A stretch of 64,000 bases of DNA from JBBCJT01 sp037190665 (GTDB lineage Bacteria > Pseudomonadota > Alphaproteobacteria > Acetobacterales > Acetobacteraceae). The stretch spans positions 1 through 64,000 of the forward strand of contig JBBCJT010000031.1 in assembly GCA_037190665.1 (NCBI GenBank), read 5' to 3'. The notes under the pieces are model-generated. The model did no database searches, was not told the origin of the DNA, and saw nothing but the letters and a program-made list of their open reading frames with translations. Positions 8,903 through 17,603 of this stretch are shown here, piece after piece. Position 1 is the stretch's first letter. Each line of letters begins with the position of its first letter. The translations under genes were made by a program, and so were the position numbers.

Positions 8903-9727
8903 CTACTGCGCGGCGGGAGAGCAGCGGCCGACGAAGTCCCTGACGAGGTCCGTGACGATCTCCGGCCGTTCCAGGCCCGGCAAATGGGCGGTTCCGCGCA
9001 GTTCGTGGCCCGTCGCCCCCGGCACGACGGATGCTACATGCCGGGACCGTTCCCGGATGTGCGGAAAATCGAGATCGCCCCACAGGACGAGGGTCGGTGC
9101 CCGGATCGTGTCCAGCCGGTCATAGGCGGGGGCGAGGTCGAGATTCGCGCCCACCGGCGGCGACCGCAGCGCGATCCCGATCATGTCGAGGAACAGCCGC
9201 CGGGCTTCGCCGGCGACACGCCCCTCGGGCGCCAGTGGCCCGTCCAGCCACAGGCGCGCCTTCAGAGCTCCCAGCCGGTCGAGGTCCCCGGCTGCTTCCG
9301 CATCCCGCTGCTCGGCCAGCAGCGCCGCAATTTCCGGCGGATGGACCGGCTCCGGCGCGCCGGAGAGGGTCGGTGCGATCAGGACCAGCCCGCGCACGCG
9401 CGATGGATGCTGAAGCGCCGCATCGAGCGCGATCTTCCCGCCCTGCGAGCAGCCGACAAGGATCGCCCGCCTGCCGCCCGCCACGGCGTCGATCACCGCC
9501 ATGAGGTCCGCGACGGGGGAGAAATCGTCCGCCCCGGCGCGCGTGCCGCCGAAGCCGCGCCGGTCCCAGGCGACCGCCATGCCGGTCGCGGCGACGGCTT
9601 CCATCTGCGCATGCCACATGCGGCTGTCGCAGACATTGGCGTGCAGGAAGACGACGAGATCGCCGGAACCCGCGGCATAGGTCGCGAGCGTCGTGCTCCC
9701 GGACACGATCTGCTGGCTGGCTTGCAT
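8903..9727 (-). CDS. Alpha/beta hydrolase
   Basis: A 274-residue alpha/beta-hydrolase-fold protein. The nucleophile elbow is GCSQGG (Ser), the acid is likely the Asp in WGDLDFPH, and the catalytic His lies in GTAHLPGLE; the oxyanion region is FLHANVCDSRMW, where the usual HG is replaced by HA. It is probably a cytosolic esterase or ring-cleavage-type hydrolase of unknown substrate. It stands between lgt and the midA-like gene, which are normally adjacent in related genomes, and so looks like an insertion into that conserved run. Confidence 0.88.
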   Translation of the reverse strand: MQASQQIVSGSTTLATYAAGSGDLVVFLHANVCDSRMWHAQMEAVAATGMAVAWDRRGFGGTRAGADDFSPVADLMAVIDAVAGGRRAILVGCSQGGKIALDAALQHPSRVRGLVLIAPTLSGAPEPVHPPEIAALLAEQRDAEAAGDLDRLGALKARLWLDGPLAPEGRVAGEARRLFLDMIGIALRSPPVGANLDLAPAYDRLDTIRAPTLVLWGDLDFPHIRERSRHVASVVPGATGHELRGTAHLPGLERPEIVTDLVRDFVGRCSPAAQ

Positions 9728-9771
9728 CCTATCTCCTCGGCGCAGGTGTCACGTTGCGGGACGCTCCGGTG

Positions 9772-10581
9772 TCAGGCGGCCTGTGCGGCCGGCACCGGTT
9801 TTGCGCGGACCATCAGCACCACGCCCACGATCACCATCGGGATCGACAGCAACTGCCCCATGGTCGCACCGAAGGCGAGGAAGCCCAGGAAGGCGTCGGG
9901 CTCGCGGAAGAACTCGCCGATGATCCGCGCGATGCCGTAGCCGGCGAGGAACGCGCCGCCGACGAAGCCCTGCCGTGCGCGGATCGAGGGCCGCATCGCG
10001 AGTGCGATCAGCACCAGGAACAGCACCAGCCCCTCCAGCGTCGCCTGATAGAGCTGGCTGGGATGGCGGGGCAGCGGGCCGCCGGTGGGGAAGACCATGC
10101 CCCACGGCACCTCCGTCACCCGCCCCCACAGCTCGCCGTTGATGAAGTTGGCGAGCCGGCCGAGGCCGAGGCCGATCGGCACGCAGGGCACCACCCGGTC
10201 GCCCAGCGCCAGCATCGGCATGCGGTGATACCGGGCGAACAGGATGATCGCGATGATCACGCCCAGCGCCCCGCCGTGGAAGCTCATCCCGCCGGTCCAG
10301 ACCTTCAGGATCTCGACCGGATGGGTCAGGTAGAAGCCCGGGCGGTAGAACAGCACGTAGCCGAGCCGGCCGCCGAGGATCACGCCCAGCGTCGCCCAGG
10401 TGAGGAAATCGTCCGCCTGCTGCACCGTGCCCACCGGGGGCGGGGCGGTCATCAGTCGCCGCAGCAGCCGCCAGCCCAGCAACAGGCCGGCGATGTAGGC
10501 GAGCGCGTACCAGCGGATCGCGAACGGCCCGATCTCGACCGCGACCGGGTCGATCACGGGAAAGGGAATGGCGAAGAGCAT
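9772..10581 (-). CDS. lgt: Prolipoprotein diacylglyceryl transferase
   Basis: A 269-residue inner-membrane enzyme that moves diacylglycerol from phosphatidylglycerol to the lipobox cysteine, the first step of lipoprotein maturation. There are about seven hydrophobic segments. The Lgt signature GRLANFINGELWGR, the essential HGG region (MSFHGGALG) and RHPSQLYQA are all present. The ATG at 10581 overlaps the hldD stop (ATGA). The reading frame continues far upstream through hldD but that part is a shadow. Confidence 0.96.
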   Translation of the reverse strand: MLFAIPFPVIDPVAVEIGPFAIRWYALAYIAGLLLGWRLLRRLMTAPPPVGTVQQADDFLTWATLGVILGGRLGYVLFYRPGFYLTHPVEILKVWTGGMSFHGGALGVIIAIILFARYHRMPMLALGDRVVPCVPIGLGLGRLANFINGELWGRVTEVPWGMVFPTGGPLPRHPSQLYQATLEGLVLFLVLIALAMRPSIRARQGFVGGAFLAGYGIARIIGEFFREPDAFLGFLAFGATMGQLLSIPMVIVGVVLMVRAKPVPAAQAA

Positions 10582-11573
10582 CAGCGGTACGGGTCGGGCT
10601 GGCTGAGGAAGCCCTGCACGTAGCGGGCGACGCCGATCTCGAGCGGGGTGGACTGGCCGGGCCAGCCGGCGGCGCGCAGCCGGTCCATCTGCGCCTCGGT
10701 GAAGCTCTGGTACTGGCCGCGCAGGCTGTCGGGCATGTCGATGAACTCGATCTCCGTCGGGCGGTCGAGGGCCGTGTGGATCGCGCCCACCAGATCGCGG
10801 TAGGTGCGCGCCTGCCCGGTGCCGAGGTTGAACAGGCCCGAGACATGCGGGTTGGCCAGCAGCCAGGAGATCGCGTCCACGCAATCGTCCACGTGCACGA
10901 AATCCCGCCGCTGCTCCCCGTCCGCCACGTCCGGCCGGTCGGAGCGGAACAGCCGGGCGGGCCTGCCGGCGGCGATCTCGTCGTACTTGACCTTCACGAC
11001 CGAGATCATGCTGCCCTTGTGGTATTCGTTCGGGCCGTAGACGTTGAAGAACTTGAGCCCGACCCATTGCGGCGGGTGCGCCATGCCCTGCGCGAGGCGG
11101 GAGGCCACCCAGCGGTCGAACACGTGCTTGGTCCAGCCATACAGGTTGAGCGGCCGCAGCCGCGCCAGCGCGGCCGGGGAGGCGTCGTCGTCGAAGCCTT
11201 CCGACCCGTCGCCGTAGGTCGCGGCCGAGGAGGCGTAGATGAAACCCGTGCCGCGGGCGGCGCACCACTCCCACAACCGCTGGGACAGTGTGACGTTGGT
11301 ATGAAATGTCTCGTCGCCGTCGGTGGCCGTGGTGGCGCTGATGGCGCCGAGATGGACGACCGCCTCCAGCGGCGGGTTCCGGTCGAGCCATTCGATCAGC
11401 TCCTCCGGCGCGACCAGGGCTGCAATGCGGTGGGCGCGCAGGTTGCGCCACTTGCCCTTGCTGCGCAGCCGGTCGCAGACGATGACTTCGTGCCCCTCGG
11501 CGGCGAGGGACGCGACGAGGTTGGAGCCGATGAAGCCGGCCCCGCCGGTGACGAGAAACATGGATGCCCCCAT
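10581..11573 (-). CDS. hldD: ADP-L-glycero-D-manno-heptose 6-epimerase
   Basis: A 330-residue short-chain dehydrogenase-type epimerase that makes the ADP-heptose used for the LPS inner core. It begins with the nucleotide-binding motif LVTGGAGFIGSNLV, has the ASSAATYGDG serine region and the catalytic YGWTK pair, and carries the HldD-typical stretch VGLKFFNVYGPNEYHKGSM. Two ATG starts are possible, 11573 and 11561; the second would begin directly at MFLVTGG. It is translationally coupled to lgt and divergent from ubiK, 40 bases away. Confidence 0.93.
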   Translation of the reverse strand: MGASMFLVTGGAGFIGSNLVASLAAEGHEVIVCDRLRSKGKWRNLRAHRIAALVAPEELIEWLDRNPPLEAVVHLGAISATTATDGDETFHTNVTLSQRLWEWCAARGTGFIYASSAATYGDGSEGFDDDASPAALARLRPLNLYGWTKHVFDRWVASRLAQGMAHPPQWVGLKFFNVYGPNEYHKGSMISVVKVKYDEIAAGRPARLFRSDRPDVADGEQRRDFVHVDDCVDAISWLLANPHVSGLFNLGTGQARTYRDLVGAIHTALDRPTEIEFIDMPDSLRGQYQSFTEAQMDRLRAAGWPGQSTPLEIGVARYVQGFLSQPDPYR

Positions 11574-11613
11574 ATCGCCAGGCAGACCCGCTGCCTACCG
11601 GAGAGGATGAGAG

Positions 11614-11910
11614 ATGGCCGAACGTAAGAATTTCATGGACGACGTGGCAGGCCTCGCCGGCGGCGCGATGTCGGTGCTGACGGGGGTGAAGGACGAGATC
11701 GAGAGCCTGGTGCGCGCCCGGATCGACGAGACGATCCGCCGGCTCGACCTGGTCCGGCGCGAGGAGCTGGACGCGGTGCGCGAGATCGCCGCCAACGCGC
11801 GTTCGGGGCAGGAGGCGGCCGAGTCGCGGCTGGCCGCGGTCGAGGCCGAGCTTGCGGCACTGAAAGCCCCGAAACCGGAATCCTTTGGTGGCGAAGGTTC
11901 GAACGCGTGA
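11614..11910 (+). CDS. ubiK: Ubiquinone biosynthesis accessory factor, UbiK/BMFP family
   Basis: A 98-residue protein with the BMFP (DUF526) layout: an N-terminal amphipathic region (FMDDVAGLAGGAMSVLTGVKDEIESLV) and a C-terminal coiled coil rich in Glu, Ala and Arg (SRLAAVEAELAALK). UbiK acts as a small trimeric lipid-binding helper of the Ubi complex in aerobic ubiquinone synthesis. A clear purine-rich ribosome site (gagaggatgagag) precedes the ATG. It is divergent from hldD. Confidence 0.9.
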   Translation: MAERKNFMDDVAGLAGGAMSVLTGVKDEIESLVRARIDETIRRLDLVRREELDAVREIAANARSGQEAAESRLAAVEAELAALKAPKPESFGGEGSNA

Positions 11911-12053
11911 TATGGCACTGCTGTGCTGAACCATCTTGCGGCGCGGCAAAGACAGTTCCTAGCCTACCTGTCGTGGCGCAGGGGGCCTGTCGGCCCCAGT
12001 CCTAGCGGTCCCGGCGCCGCAACCTGGCTTTGTTTTCCGCGTGGAGGCCGCCC

Positions 12054-12560
12054 ATGACCGCCACCGCCGGCTCGACCGAGATCGAGCTCATCGCCAATCC
12101 CCTCGATATCGTGGAGCAGATCGTCACGGCCAACGACTGGCAGTTCGACCGCCGCACCGACACCGAGATGGCCGCCGAGGCCCCCGGCCGGTGGTGCGAT
12201 TACGGGCTGTTCTTCAACTGGTCCAACGAGATCAGCGCGATGCACTTCACTTGCGCTTTCGACCTGAAAGTCCCCGAAAAGCGCCGTTCCGCCCTGTACG
12301 AGCTGCTGGCGCTGGCCAATGAGCGCCTGTGGATCGGCCATTTCGGCATGGACCCGGACGACGGCACGCCGGTCTTCCGCCACGCCGTGCTGCTGCGCGG
12401 CGCGCCGGGCGCATCGGCGGAATCGCTCGAGGACATGGTCGATATCGCGATCACCGAGTGCGAGCGCTTCTTCCCGGCCTTCCAGTTCGTCCTGTGGGGC
12501 GGCAAGGCGCCGAAGGAGGCGCTGGACGCCGCCATGCTCGACTGCGTGGGCGAAGCCTAG
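12054..12560 (+). CDS. YbjN domain-containing protein
   Basis: A 168-residue acidic cytosolic protein matching the YbjN fold as found in alphaproteobacteria: an N-terminal half with NPLDIVEQIVTANDWQFDR, the WCDYGLFFNWSNEISAMHFTCAFD core and the helix GMDPDDGTPVFRHAVLLRG. YbjN proteins resemble type III secretion chaperones and act in regulation of motility and envelope traits in enterobacteria; the role here is unknown. The ATG at 12054 has GGAGG nine bases upstream and is preferred to the open frame from 12030. Confidence 0.88.
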   Translation: MTATAGSTEIELIANPLDIVEQIVTANDWQFDRRTDTEMAAEAPGRWCDYGLFFNWSNEISAMHFTCAFDLKVPEKRRSALYELLALANERLWIGHFGMDPDDGTPVFRHAVLLRGAPGASAESLEDMVDIAITECERFFPAFQFVLWGGKAPKEALDAAMLDCVGEA

Positions 12561-12587
12561 GAACCGGCCGCCGGGCCGCGGCGGCGG

Positions 12588-12950
12588 ATGGCGCGTGACC
12601 CGGCGCTCGAGGCCCTGATCGAGGCCGGGCTGCGCGGACAGACGGGGCTGGTCACGAAACCGATGTTCGGCGGGCTTGCTTGGCTGTGCCATGGCAACCT
12701 GCTCTGCGCGGCGCGGGAGGAGGGAATGCTCGTCCGCCTCGGCGCCGGGCGGGATGGCTGGGCGCTGGTGGTGCCCGGCATCGCGGCGATGGTCATGCAG
12801 GGGCGGCCGATGCCCGGGTGGGTACGGGCAGGGCCCGAGGCAGCGCGGGACGATGCGCTGCGGGCGCGGCTGCTGGCGGCGGCGCTGGAGTTTACCGCGG
12901 GCCTGACGGCGAAACCGGCCCCCGCGCCGAAGCGACGAACCCGGCCATGA
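12588..12950 (+). CDS. TfoX/Sxy N-terminal domain protein
   Basis: A 120-residue protein made of a single TfoX N-terminal domain: KPMFGGLAWLCHGNLLCAA, then LVRLG and VMQGRPMPGWV, which match this fold. In gammaproteobacteria full-length TfoX governs competence; the short single-domain alphaproteobacterial forms are of unknown role. The basic Pro/Ala tail overlaps the 3' end of the convergent FMN reductase gene by 59 bases. Confidence 0.85.
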   Translation: MARDPALEALIEAGLRGQTGLVTKPMFGGLAWLCHGNLLCAAREEGMLVRLGAGRDGWALVVPGIAAMVMQGRPMPGWVRAGPEAARDDALRARLLAAALEFTAGLTAKPAPAPKRRTRP

Positions 12951-13467
12951 AATCGGCGAGACGCGCGCGCACCGCCTCATCCGTCAGGTTGCCCTCCGCG
13001 TCGAACGCCTTGCCGGCGCCGGAGACCATCAACCGTCCCTCGGTCCACAGCGACGCGCCCAGCGTGCGCAGCACCGGCAGCCAGTGATCCTGTGCGAGGA
13101 TGGTGCCGAACCCGCCGGGCGAGGCCCCGATCAGCGCCACCTTCCGGCCGCGAAACACCCGCGCGATGTCCGCGTTCGGCCGTGACAGCCAGTCGATCGC
13201 GTTCTTGAACACGCCGGGGATGCCGTTGTTGTACTCGGGCGTGACCATCAGCAGCCCGTCCGAGGCCGCGATCACATCCTTCAGCGCCGCGACCGGGGCG
13301 GGGATCCCGTCCGAGGCCTCCAGATCCGCGTCATAGAGCGGAATGCCGGCGATGGTGCCGATCTCCAGCGTCGCGCCATCCGGCATCGCCGCCTGCGCCG
13401 CGCGCAGCAATCCCGCGTTGAAGGAATGACGGCGCAGGCTGCCTGAGATGCCGACGATGACGGTCAT
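12892..13467 (-). CDS. NADPH-dependent FMN reductase
   Basis: A 191-residue flavodoxin-like reductase. The FMN phosphate loop is SGSLRRHSFNAGLLR, the isoalloxazine-binding motif is PEYNNGIPGVFKNAIDWLSR, and GASPGGFGT follows. Family members (ChrR/YieF type) reduce quinones, chromate or azo compounds with NAD(P)H and protect against oxidative stress. Start ATG 13467; the longer open frame is not needed. The gene may share a stress theme with the DJ-1-like gene just upstream on the same strand. Confidence 0.92.
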   Translation of the reverse strand: MTVIVGISGSLRRHSFNAGLLRAAQAAMPDGATLEIGTIAGIPLYDADLEASDGIPAPVAALKDVIAASDGLLMVTPEYNNGIPGVFKNAIDWLSRPNADIARVFRGRKVALIGASPGGFGTILAQDHWLPVLRTLGASLWTEGRLMVSGAGKAFDAEGNLTDEAVRARLADFMAGFVASARGPVSPSGPR

Positions 13468-13540
13468 GCCGCGAACGGTCCCGTGGTTGAACCGGTCGAG
13501 TAGACAACAGAACCGCGCCGCCGCGTAAGGCGCGCCCGCA

Positions 13541-14224
13541 TCAGCGAAGCAGGTCGCGGATCGCCTCGCCGACGCCGGTCGCCGATTGCGGGTTCTGTCC
13601 CGTGACCAGCCGGCCGTCGACCACCACCTTCGGCGTCCAGTCCGGCGCCGGATGGTGCCGCGCGCCGCGCGTGACGAGCGTGCTGGCGAGCAGGAACGGC
13701 ACGACGTTCTCAAGCCCGACAGCGCGTTCCTCGGCGTCGGTGAAGGCGCTGACGTCGCGGCCCGCCACCAGATACGCGCCATCGCCCAGTCGCACGTTCA
13801 CCAGCGCGGCCGGGCCGTGGCAGACCGCCGCAACCACGCCGCCCGCTTCGAAGATCGCGCGGGTAACGGTCTGCACGGCGGTGCTGTCCGGCAGGTCCCA
13901 CATCGCTCCATGGCCGCCCGCGAAGAAGATCGCCGAGCAGGCGGCGGGATCGACATCGGCGAGCTTGCGCGTGGTCCGGATGGCCTCGCGGAAGCCGGCA
14001 TCGTTCCAGTAGCGCGCGTTGGTGGCGTCGTTCAGGTCCAGCCCGTCGACCGGCGGCTCGCCGCCCTGGATCGAGGCAAAGAGGACGGGGATGCCCGCCG
14101 CTTGCAGCACCGCCAGCGGATGCGTGACCTCGCCGAGATAGAAGCCGGTCGGCTGGCCGGTGTCCCCCTTGGTGCCATGGCTGGTCAGCACGAACAGGAC
14201 CGGGCGGGGGGAGGTGGTGGTCAT
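13541..14224 (-). CDS. DJ-1/PfpI family protein (type 1 glutamine amidotransferase-like)
   Basis: A 227-residue protein of the DJ-1/Hsp31 superfamily. The nucleophile elbow is AAVCHGPAALV and an upstream conserved stretch is FFAGGHGAMWDLPD, which together point to the Hsp31-like/glyoxalase III type rather than a biosynthetic amidotransferase. Such proteins handle methylglyoxal or act as chaperones. It is divergent from a LysR-type regulator across 101 bases, so that regulator probably controls it. Confidence 0.9.
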   Translation of the reverse strand: MTTTSPRPVLFVLTSHGTKGDTGQPTGFYLGEVTHPLAVLQAAGIPVLFASIQGGEPPVDGLDLNDATNARYWNDAGFREAIRTTRKLADVDPAACSAIFFAGGHGAMWDLPDSTAVQTVTRAIFEAGGVVAAVCHGPAALVNVRLGDGAYLVAGRDVSAFTDAEERAVGLENVVPFLLASTLVTRGARHHPAPDWTPKVVVDGRLVTGQNPQSATGVGEAIRDLLR

Positions 14225-14325
14225 GGTGTCTCTCTCACGGATGCGGGTCGTGCCACCCATGTATTGCCGCCGCGAAAAGCTATAAGCGGCCCCGTGAGGA
14301 ACAGACCTGTTCTCCGGAGGCAAGA
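14225..14325. promoter_or_regulatory. Divergent promoter region between DJ-1-like gene and LysR regulator
   Basis: A 101-base non-coding gap between two divergent genes. It must hold both start sites and probably a LysR operator; LysR boxes follow T-N11-A, but the spacing is too short on information for one to be assigned by eye. GC is slightly lower than in the flanking genes. Confidence 0.4.
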
Positions 14326-15219
14326 ATGGCGCGCCGCTTTGATCATCTCGGCGACGTTGAGGCGTTCGTCGCGGCCTCCGGCAGAGGATCGCTGACCGGT
14401 GGCGCCGTTGCGCTCGGCACCACGCCATCCGTGCTCAGCCGCGCGATCACGCGACTGGAGCGCCGGCTGGGGGTGCAGCTTCTCCGGCGCACGACGCGGC
14501 GGCTGAGCCTGACGGATGCGGGACAGGCGTATCTCGACCAGGCGCGCGCCGCGTTCGCGCTGATCGAGGAGGCGGAGAACGCCGTGCAAGGTCGCGGCGG
14601 ATCTCTGGCCGGGCGTGTGCGGCTCAGCGTGTCCACGACGTATGGGCATTTCCGCCTGCCGCCCAAGCTGGCGCGTTTCTCCGCCGCGCATCCGCAGGTT
14701 CGCGTGGAGGTGAGCATCGCCAACCGCAACGTCGATCTGGTGGCGGAAGGCTTCGATCTCGCGATCCGGCTGGGGCAGTTGCCGGACAGCGGGCTGGCGG
14801 CGCGCAGGCTGGAGGATGCGAAGCTGCGGCTGGTCGCCTCCCCGGCCTATCTCGCGCGTGCCGGGACGCCACAGGGGATCGACGATCTCGCGGGGCATGC
14901 ATGCCTGTCGTTCACCATGCCCAGCACCGGCCGCCCGGCGCCGTGGCTGTTCTCCGTCGATGGGCGGGAGGTGGACTGGACGCCGGATGGCGCGGTGCTG
15001 GTGCTGGAGGACGTCCTCGGCGTCGTGTCGTTCGCGGCGGCGGGGATGGGGATCTGCCAGACCTACGATTTCATCGTCCGCGACCGGATCGAAGCCGGCG
15101 CGCTGGTGCCGGTGCTGCCGACGATGGAAGGGCGGTCGCGGCCGTTCTCCATCGTCTATCCGCCGCATCGCAGCCTGTCCGCCGCGACGCGCGCGCTGAT
15201 CGACGCCCTGCTCGCCTAG
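14326..15219 (+). CDS. LysR-family transcriptional regulator
   Basis: A 297-residue LysR-type regulator. The N-terminal winged helix-turn-helix covers about residues 1-65 (VEAFVAASGRGSLTGGAVALG, then RLGVQLLRRTTRRLSLTDAG), and the rest is a two-lobed effector domain with FDLAIRLGQLPDSGL, typical of the CrgA-like subgroup. It is transcribed away from the DJ-1/PfpI gene, the usual layout for a regulator and its target. Confidence 0.92.
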   Translation: MARRFDHLGDVEAFVAASGRGSLTGGAVALGTTPSVLSRAITRLERRLGVQLLRRTTRRLSLTDAGQAYLDQARAAFALIEEAENAVQGRGGSLAGRVRLSVSTTYGHFRLPPKLARFSAAHPQVRVEVSIANRNVDLVAEGFDLAIRLGQLPDSGLAARRLEDAKLRLVASPAYLARAGTPQGIDDLAGHACLSFTMPSTGRPAPWLFSVDGREVDWTPDGAVLVLEDVLGVVSFAAAGMGICQTYDFIVRDRIEAGALVPVLPTMEGRSRPFSIVYPPHRSLSAATRALIDALLA

Positions 15220-16031
15220 GGCCAGAAACGCCGCGTCTCGATGATCTGATACCGCGCGTCGTTCGGCGTGACCCTCTGGCCGTGCCGCAGCGTGGCGAAG
15301 CTCAGCTTCGGCCGCTTGTACGCAAGCCGCGCATAGGTCTGGAACCAGAACTCCCACGCGCCGCCGATGCGGAAGCCGACGATGGTGGTGCCGCCGTAGA
15401 ACTCGACCTCCGTGCGGCCCTGGCCGGTCTTGCGATCCACCACGCCCTGCGCCCGGCCGTAATAGTCCGCGACGCGCAGCACGGTGAGGCTCACCGCCCC
15501 GGCATAGGCGCGGGAGGCGCGGCCGTGCTGGTTGTCCATCATCACCGGCGCCATGGCGTTGTAGGCGCCGGCATCGGCCTGCACCTCCGCCATGGTCGGC
15601 GAGTACTTCAGCGCGTTGGCGTGATAGAGGACCAGGTCGTTGTTGGGCAGCCGGTCGATGAACAGGTTGCAGCCCGACATCTCGTCCGTGATGAAGCGGT
15701 TGACCGTGGCATCGCCGGCCGGGATCACGGCCGAGGTGATGTTGTTCTGGTAGTAGGGCAGGTAGACGATCTTGTTGCCCGCCCCGGCCGGCCCGAAATC
15801 GAGGAACGTCACCCCGTTCTGCGGCCGCAGCGCATAGGACAGCGTCTGATTGGCCGGCAGCAGGAAATGCGTGTTCTCGTCGTTCGGCTGCCGGCCCGTG
15901 CCGTCGCCCGCGAGCGGCGTGTTGTTCTGCCGCTGCCCGGGCGCGCCGTAAGGGGATGGTGCCCCGTTCGCCTCCGTGATCTGGCCGATCTTGTAGACGG
16001 TTGTGCGCAGTGACGCAGGATCGAGCGGCAT
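15216..16031 (-). CDS. Unknown protein with CNF1/BLF1/CheD-like Cys-His arrangement
   Basis: A 271-residue protein without signal peptide or membrane segment. No household family was recognised. It contains ITDEMSGCNLFIDRL, with Cys121 in an SGC motif, followed 16 residues later by His137 in LVLYHANAL. The glutamine deamidases of the CNF1/BLF1/CheD group use a Cys in an xSGC-type loop and a His 12-17 residues on, in a strand-loop-strand setting like this. The Tyr/Asn-rich, beta-rich composition also fits. The assignment is inference from motif and spacing only. It is divergent from proC and convergent with LysR (4-base overlap of ends). The ATG at 16031 was chosen because the upstream open frame is the proC shadow. 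Confidence 0.8.
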   Translation of the reverse strand: MPLDPASLRTTVYKIGQITEANGAPSPYGAPGQRQNNTPLAGDGTGRQPNDENTHFLLPANQTLSYALRPQNGVTFLDFGPAGAGNKIVYLPYYQNNITSAVIPAGDATVNRFITDEMSGCNLFIDRLPNNDLVLYHANALKYSPTMAEVQADAGAYNAMAPVMMDNQHGRASRAYAGAVSLTVLRVADYYGRAQGVVDRKTGQGRTEVEFYGGTTIVGFRIGGAWEFWFQTYARLAYKRPKLSFATLRHGQRVTPNDARYQIIETRRFWP

Positions 16032-16137
16032 GGGCGGGGTCCCTCCGGTGTTCCATCCTGGGTTGCATTTTCCCGGCGGTGCAAGCGTGGTGTTGGTGGG
16101 TTCGCGCCCGCCGGCCGGCGTGCTAGCCCATGCGTCC

Positions 16138-16947
16138 ATGTCCGAACCCCTTCCGCCGATCCTGCTGGTCGGCTGCGGCAAGATGGGCGGGGCGATGCTC
16201 GCCGGCTGGCTGGAGCAGGGCCTTGCCGAAGCGGTTGCCGTCGACCCGTTCCCCCCGCCGGCGGACCGCTTCGGCCCGCGCGTGACCGCGGTTGCCGATG
16301 CGGCCGCCATCCCGGACGGCTTCGCACCCGGTGCGGTTGTGCTCGCGGTCAAGCCGCAGGAGGCGGATGCGGTGCTGCCGCGCTTCGCCCGCTTCGCCGG
16401 CAAGGCGGTGTTCGTCTCGATCATGGCCGGCAGGACGGTGGCCGGCATGCAGGCGCATCTGGGCCAGCAGGCGGCGATCATCCGCGCCATGCCGAACACG
16501 CCGGCCGCCGTGCGCCAGGGCGTGACGGTCGGCTTCGCCGCGCCGGAGGTCTCGGCCGACCAGCGCGCGCTGGCCGACCGGCTGCTGCGCGCGGTGGGTG
16601 AGGTCGCCTGGGTGGACCATGAGACGCTGATCGACCCTGTCACCGCCGTCTCCGGCGGCGGGCCCGCTTATGTGTTCCTGCTGGCCGAACTGCTGGAGGC
16701 AGCCGCCATCGAACAGGGCATTCCCCGCGATGTCGCGCGGCTGATCGCCCGGCAGACCGTTTCCGGCTCGGGCGCGCTGCTCGCCGCCTCCACCGAGGAC
16801 GCGGCCGTGCTTCGCCGCAACGTCACCAGCCCCAAGGGCACGACGGAACGTGCGCTGGCCGTGCTGATGGAGAAGGACGCCTGGCCGGCGATGGTCTCGC
16901 GCGCCATCGCGGCCGCCACGGCGCGTTCGCGGGAACTGGCATCCTGA
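16138..16947 (+). CDS. proC: Pyrroline-5-carboxylate reductase
   Basis: A 269-residue enzyme that performs the last step of proline synthesis, reducing pyrroline-5-carboxylate with NAD(P)H. The Rossmann motif is LVGCGKMGGAML and the C-terminal signature SGGGPAYVFLLAELLEAA is clear, followed by TVSGSGALLAA and NVTSPKGTTERAL. The ATG at 16138 gives the family N-terminus. It is followed 23 bases later by the COQ9-like gene. Confidence 0.96.
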   Translation: MSEPLPPILLVGCGKMGGAMLAGWLEQGLAEAVAVDPFPPPADRFGPRVTAVADAAAIPDGFAPGAVVLAVKPQEADAVLPRFARFAGKAVFVSIMAGRTVAGMQAHLGQQAAIIRAMPNTPAAVRQGVTVGFAAPEVSADQRALADRLLRAVGEVAWVDHETLIDPVTAVSGGGPAYVFLLAELLEAAAIEQGIPRDVARLIARQTVSGSGALLAASTEDAAVLRRNVTSPKGTTERALAVLMEKDAWPAMVSRAIAAATARSRELAS

Positions 16948-16970
16948 GCGGTACCGCCCACCTGCCGGAG

Positions 16971-17603
16971 ATGGACGACACGGCCTTCGACGAGGCCATG
17001 ATCGCCGGCGCCATGGCGCTGGCGGCGCGCGAGGGATGGGGCGCGGTCAGCGTCCCGGCAGCCGCGCGCGAGGCCGGATTGCCGCTGGAACGGGCGCGGG
17101 CGCGGTTCTGCCACCGCCAGATACTGCTGGTGCGGTTCGGCGCGCTGGCCGACCGGCATGCGCTTGCCGGCGCGGCGCCCGACGGGCCGATCCGCGACCG
17201 GCTGTTCGACCTGCTGATGCAGCGCCTCGATTACTTCAACCGCCATCGCGAGGGGATGCTCGCGGTGCTGCGCGACCCGCTGGCCGTCGCGCTGATGGTG
17301 CCGGCCGCGCTCAACTCCATGGGCTGGATTCTGGAGGCCGCGGGCGGCGAGGCGCACGGGCTGCGGGGGCGGCTGCGGGCGAAGGGGCTGCTTGCCGTCT
17401 GGGCCTGGACGGTGCGCGCATGGCGCACCGACGACAGCGCCGATCTCACTCACACGATGGCGGAACTCGACCGGGCGCTGGATCGCGCCGAGCAGGCGGC
17501 GCGCTCGCTCGGCGATGCGCGCCCCGCGCCCGACGATGCCACCACGCCCGAGGGCGACGAGGATCCGCCGCGCGGCAATCGCGGCGACACAGGAGGGACC
17601 TGA
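16971..17603 (+). CDS. COQ9-family protein
   Basis: A 210-residue protein with the COQ9 layout: an N-terminal TetR-like helical part (IAGAMALAAREGWGAVSVPAAAREAGLPLE) and a C-terminal helical part with GLLAVWAWTVRAWRTDDS and AELDRALDRAEQA. COQ9 binds lipids and assists ubiquinone biosynthesis (COQ7 step) at the membrane. The last 40 residues are a charged disordered tail. The stop overlaps the next start (TGATG). Confidence 0.85.
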   Translation: MDDTAFDEAMIAGAMALAAREGWGAVSVPAAAREAGLPLERARARFCHRQILLVRFGALADRHALAGAAPDGPIRDRLFDLLMQRLDYFNRHREGMLAVLRDPLAVALMVPAALNSMGWILEAAGGEAHGLRGRLRAKGLLAVWAWTVRAWRTDDSADLTHTMAELDRALDRAEQAARSLGDARPAPDDATTPEGDEDPPRGNRGDTGGT

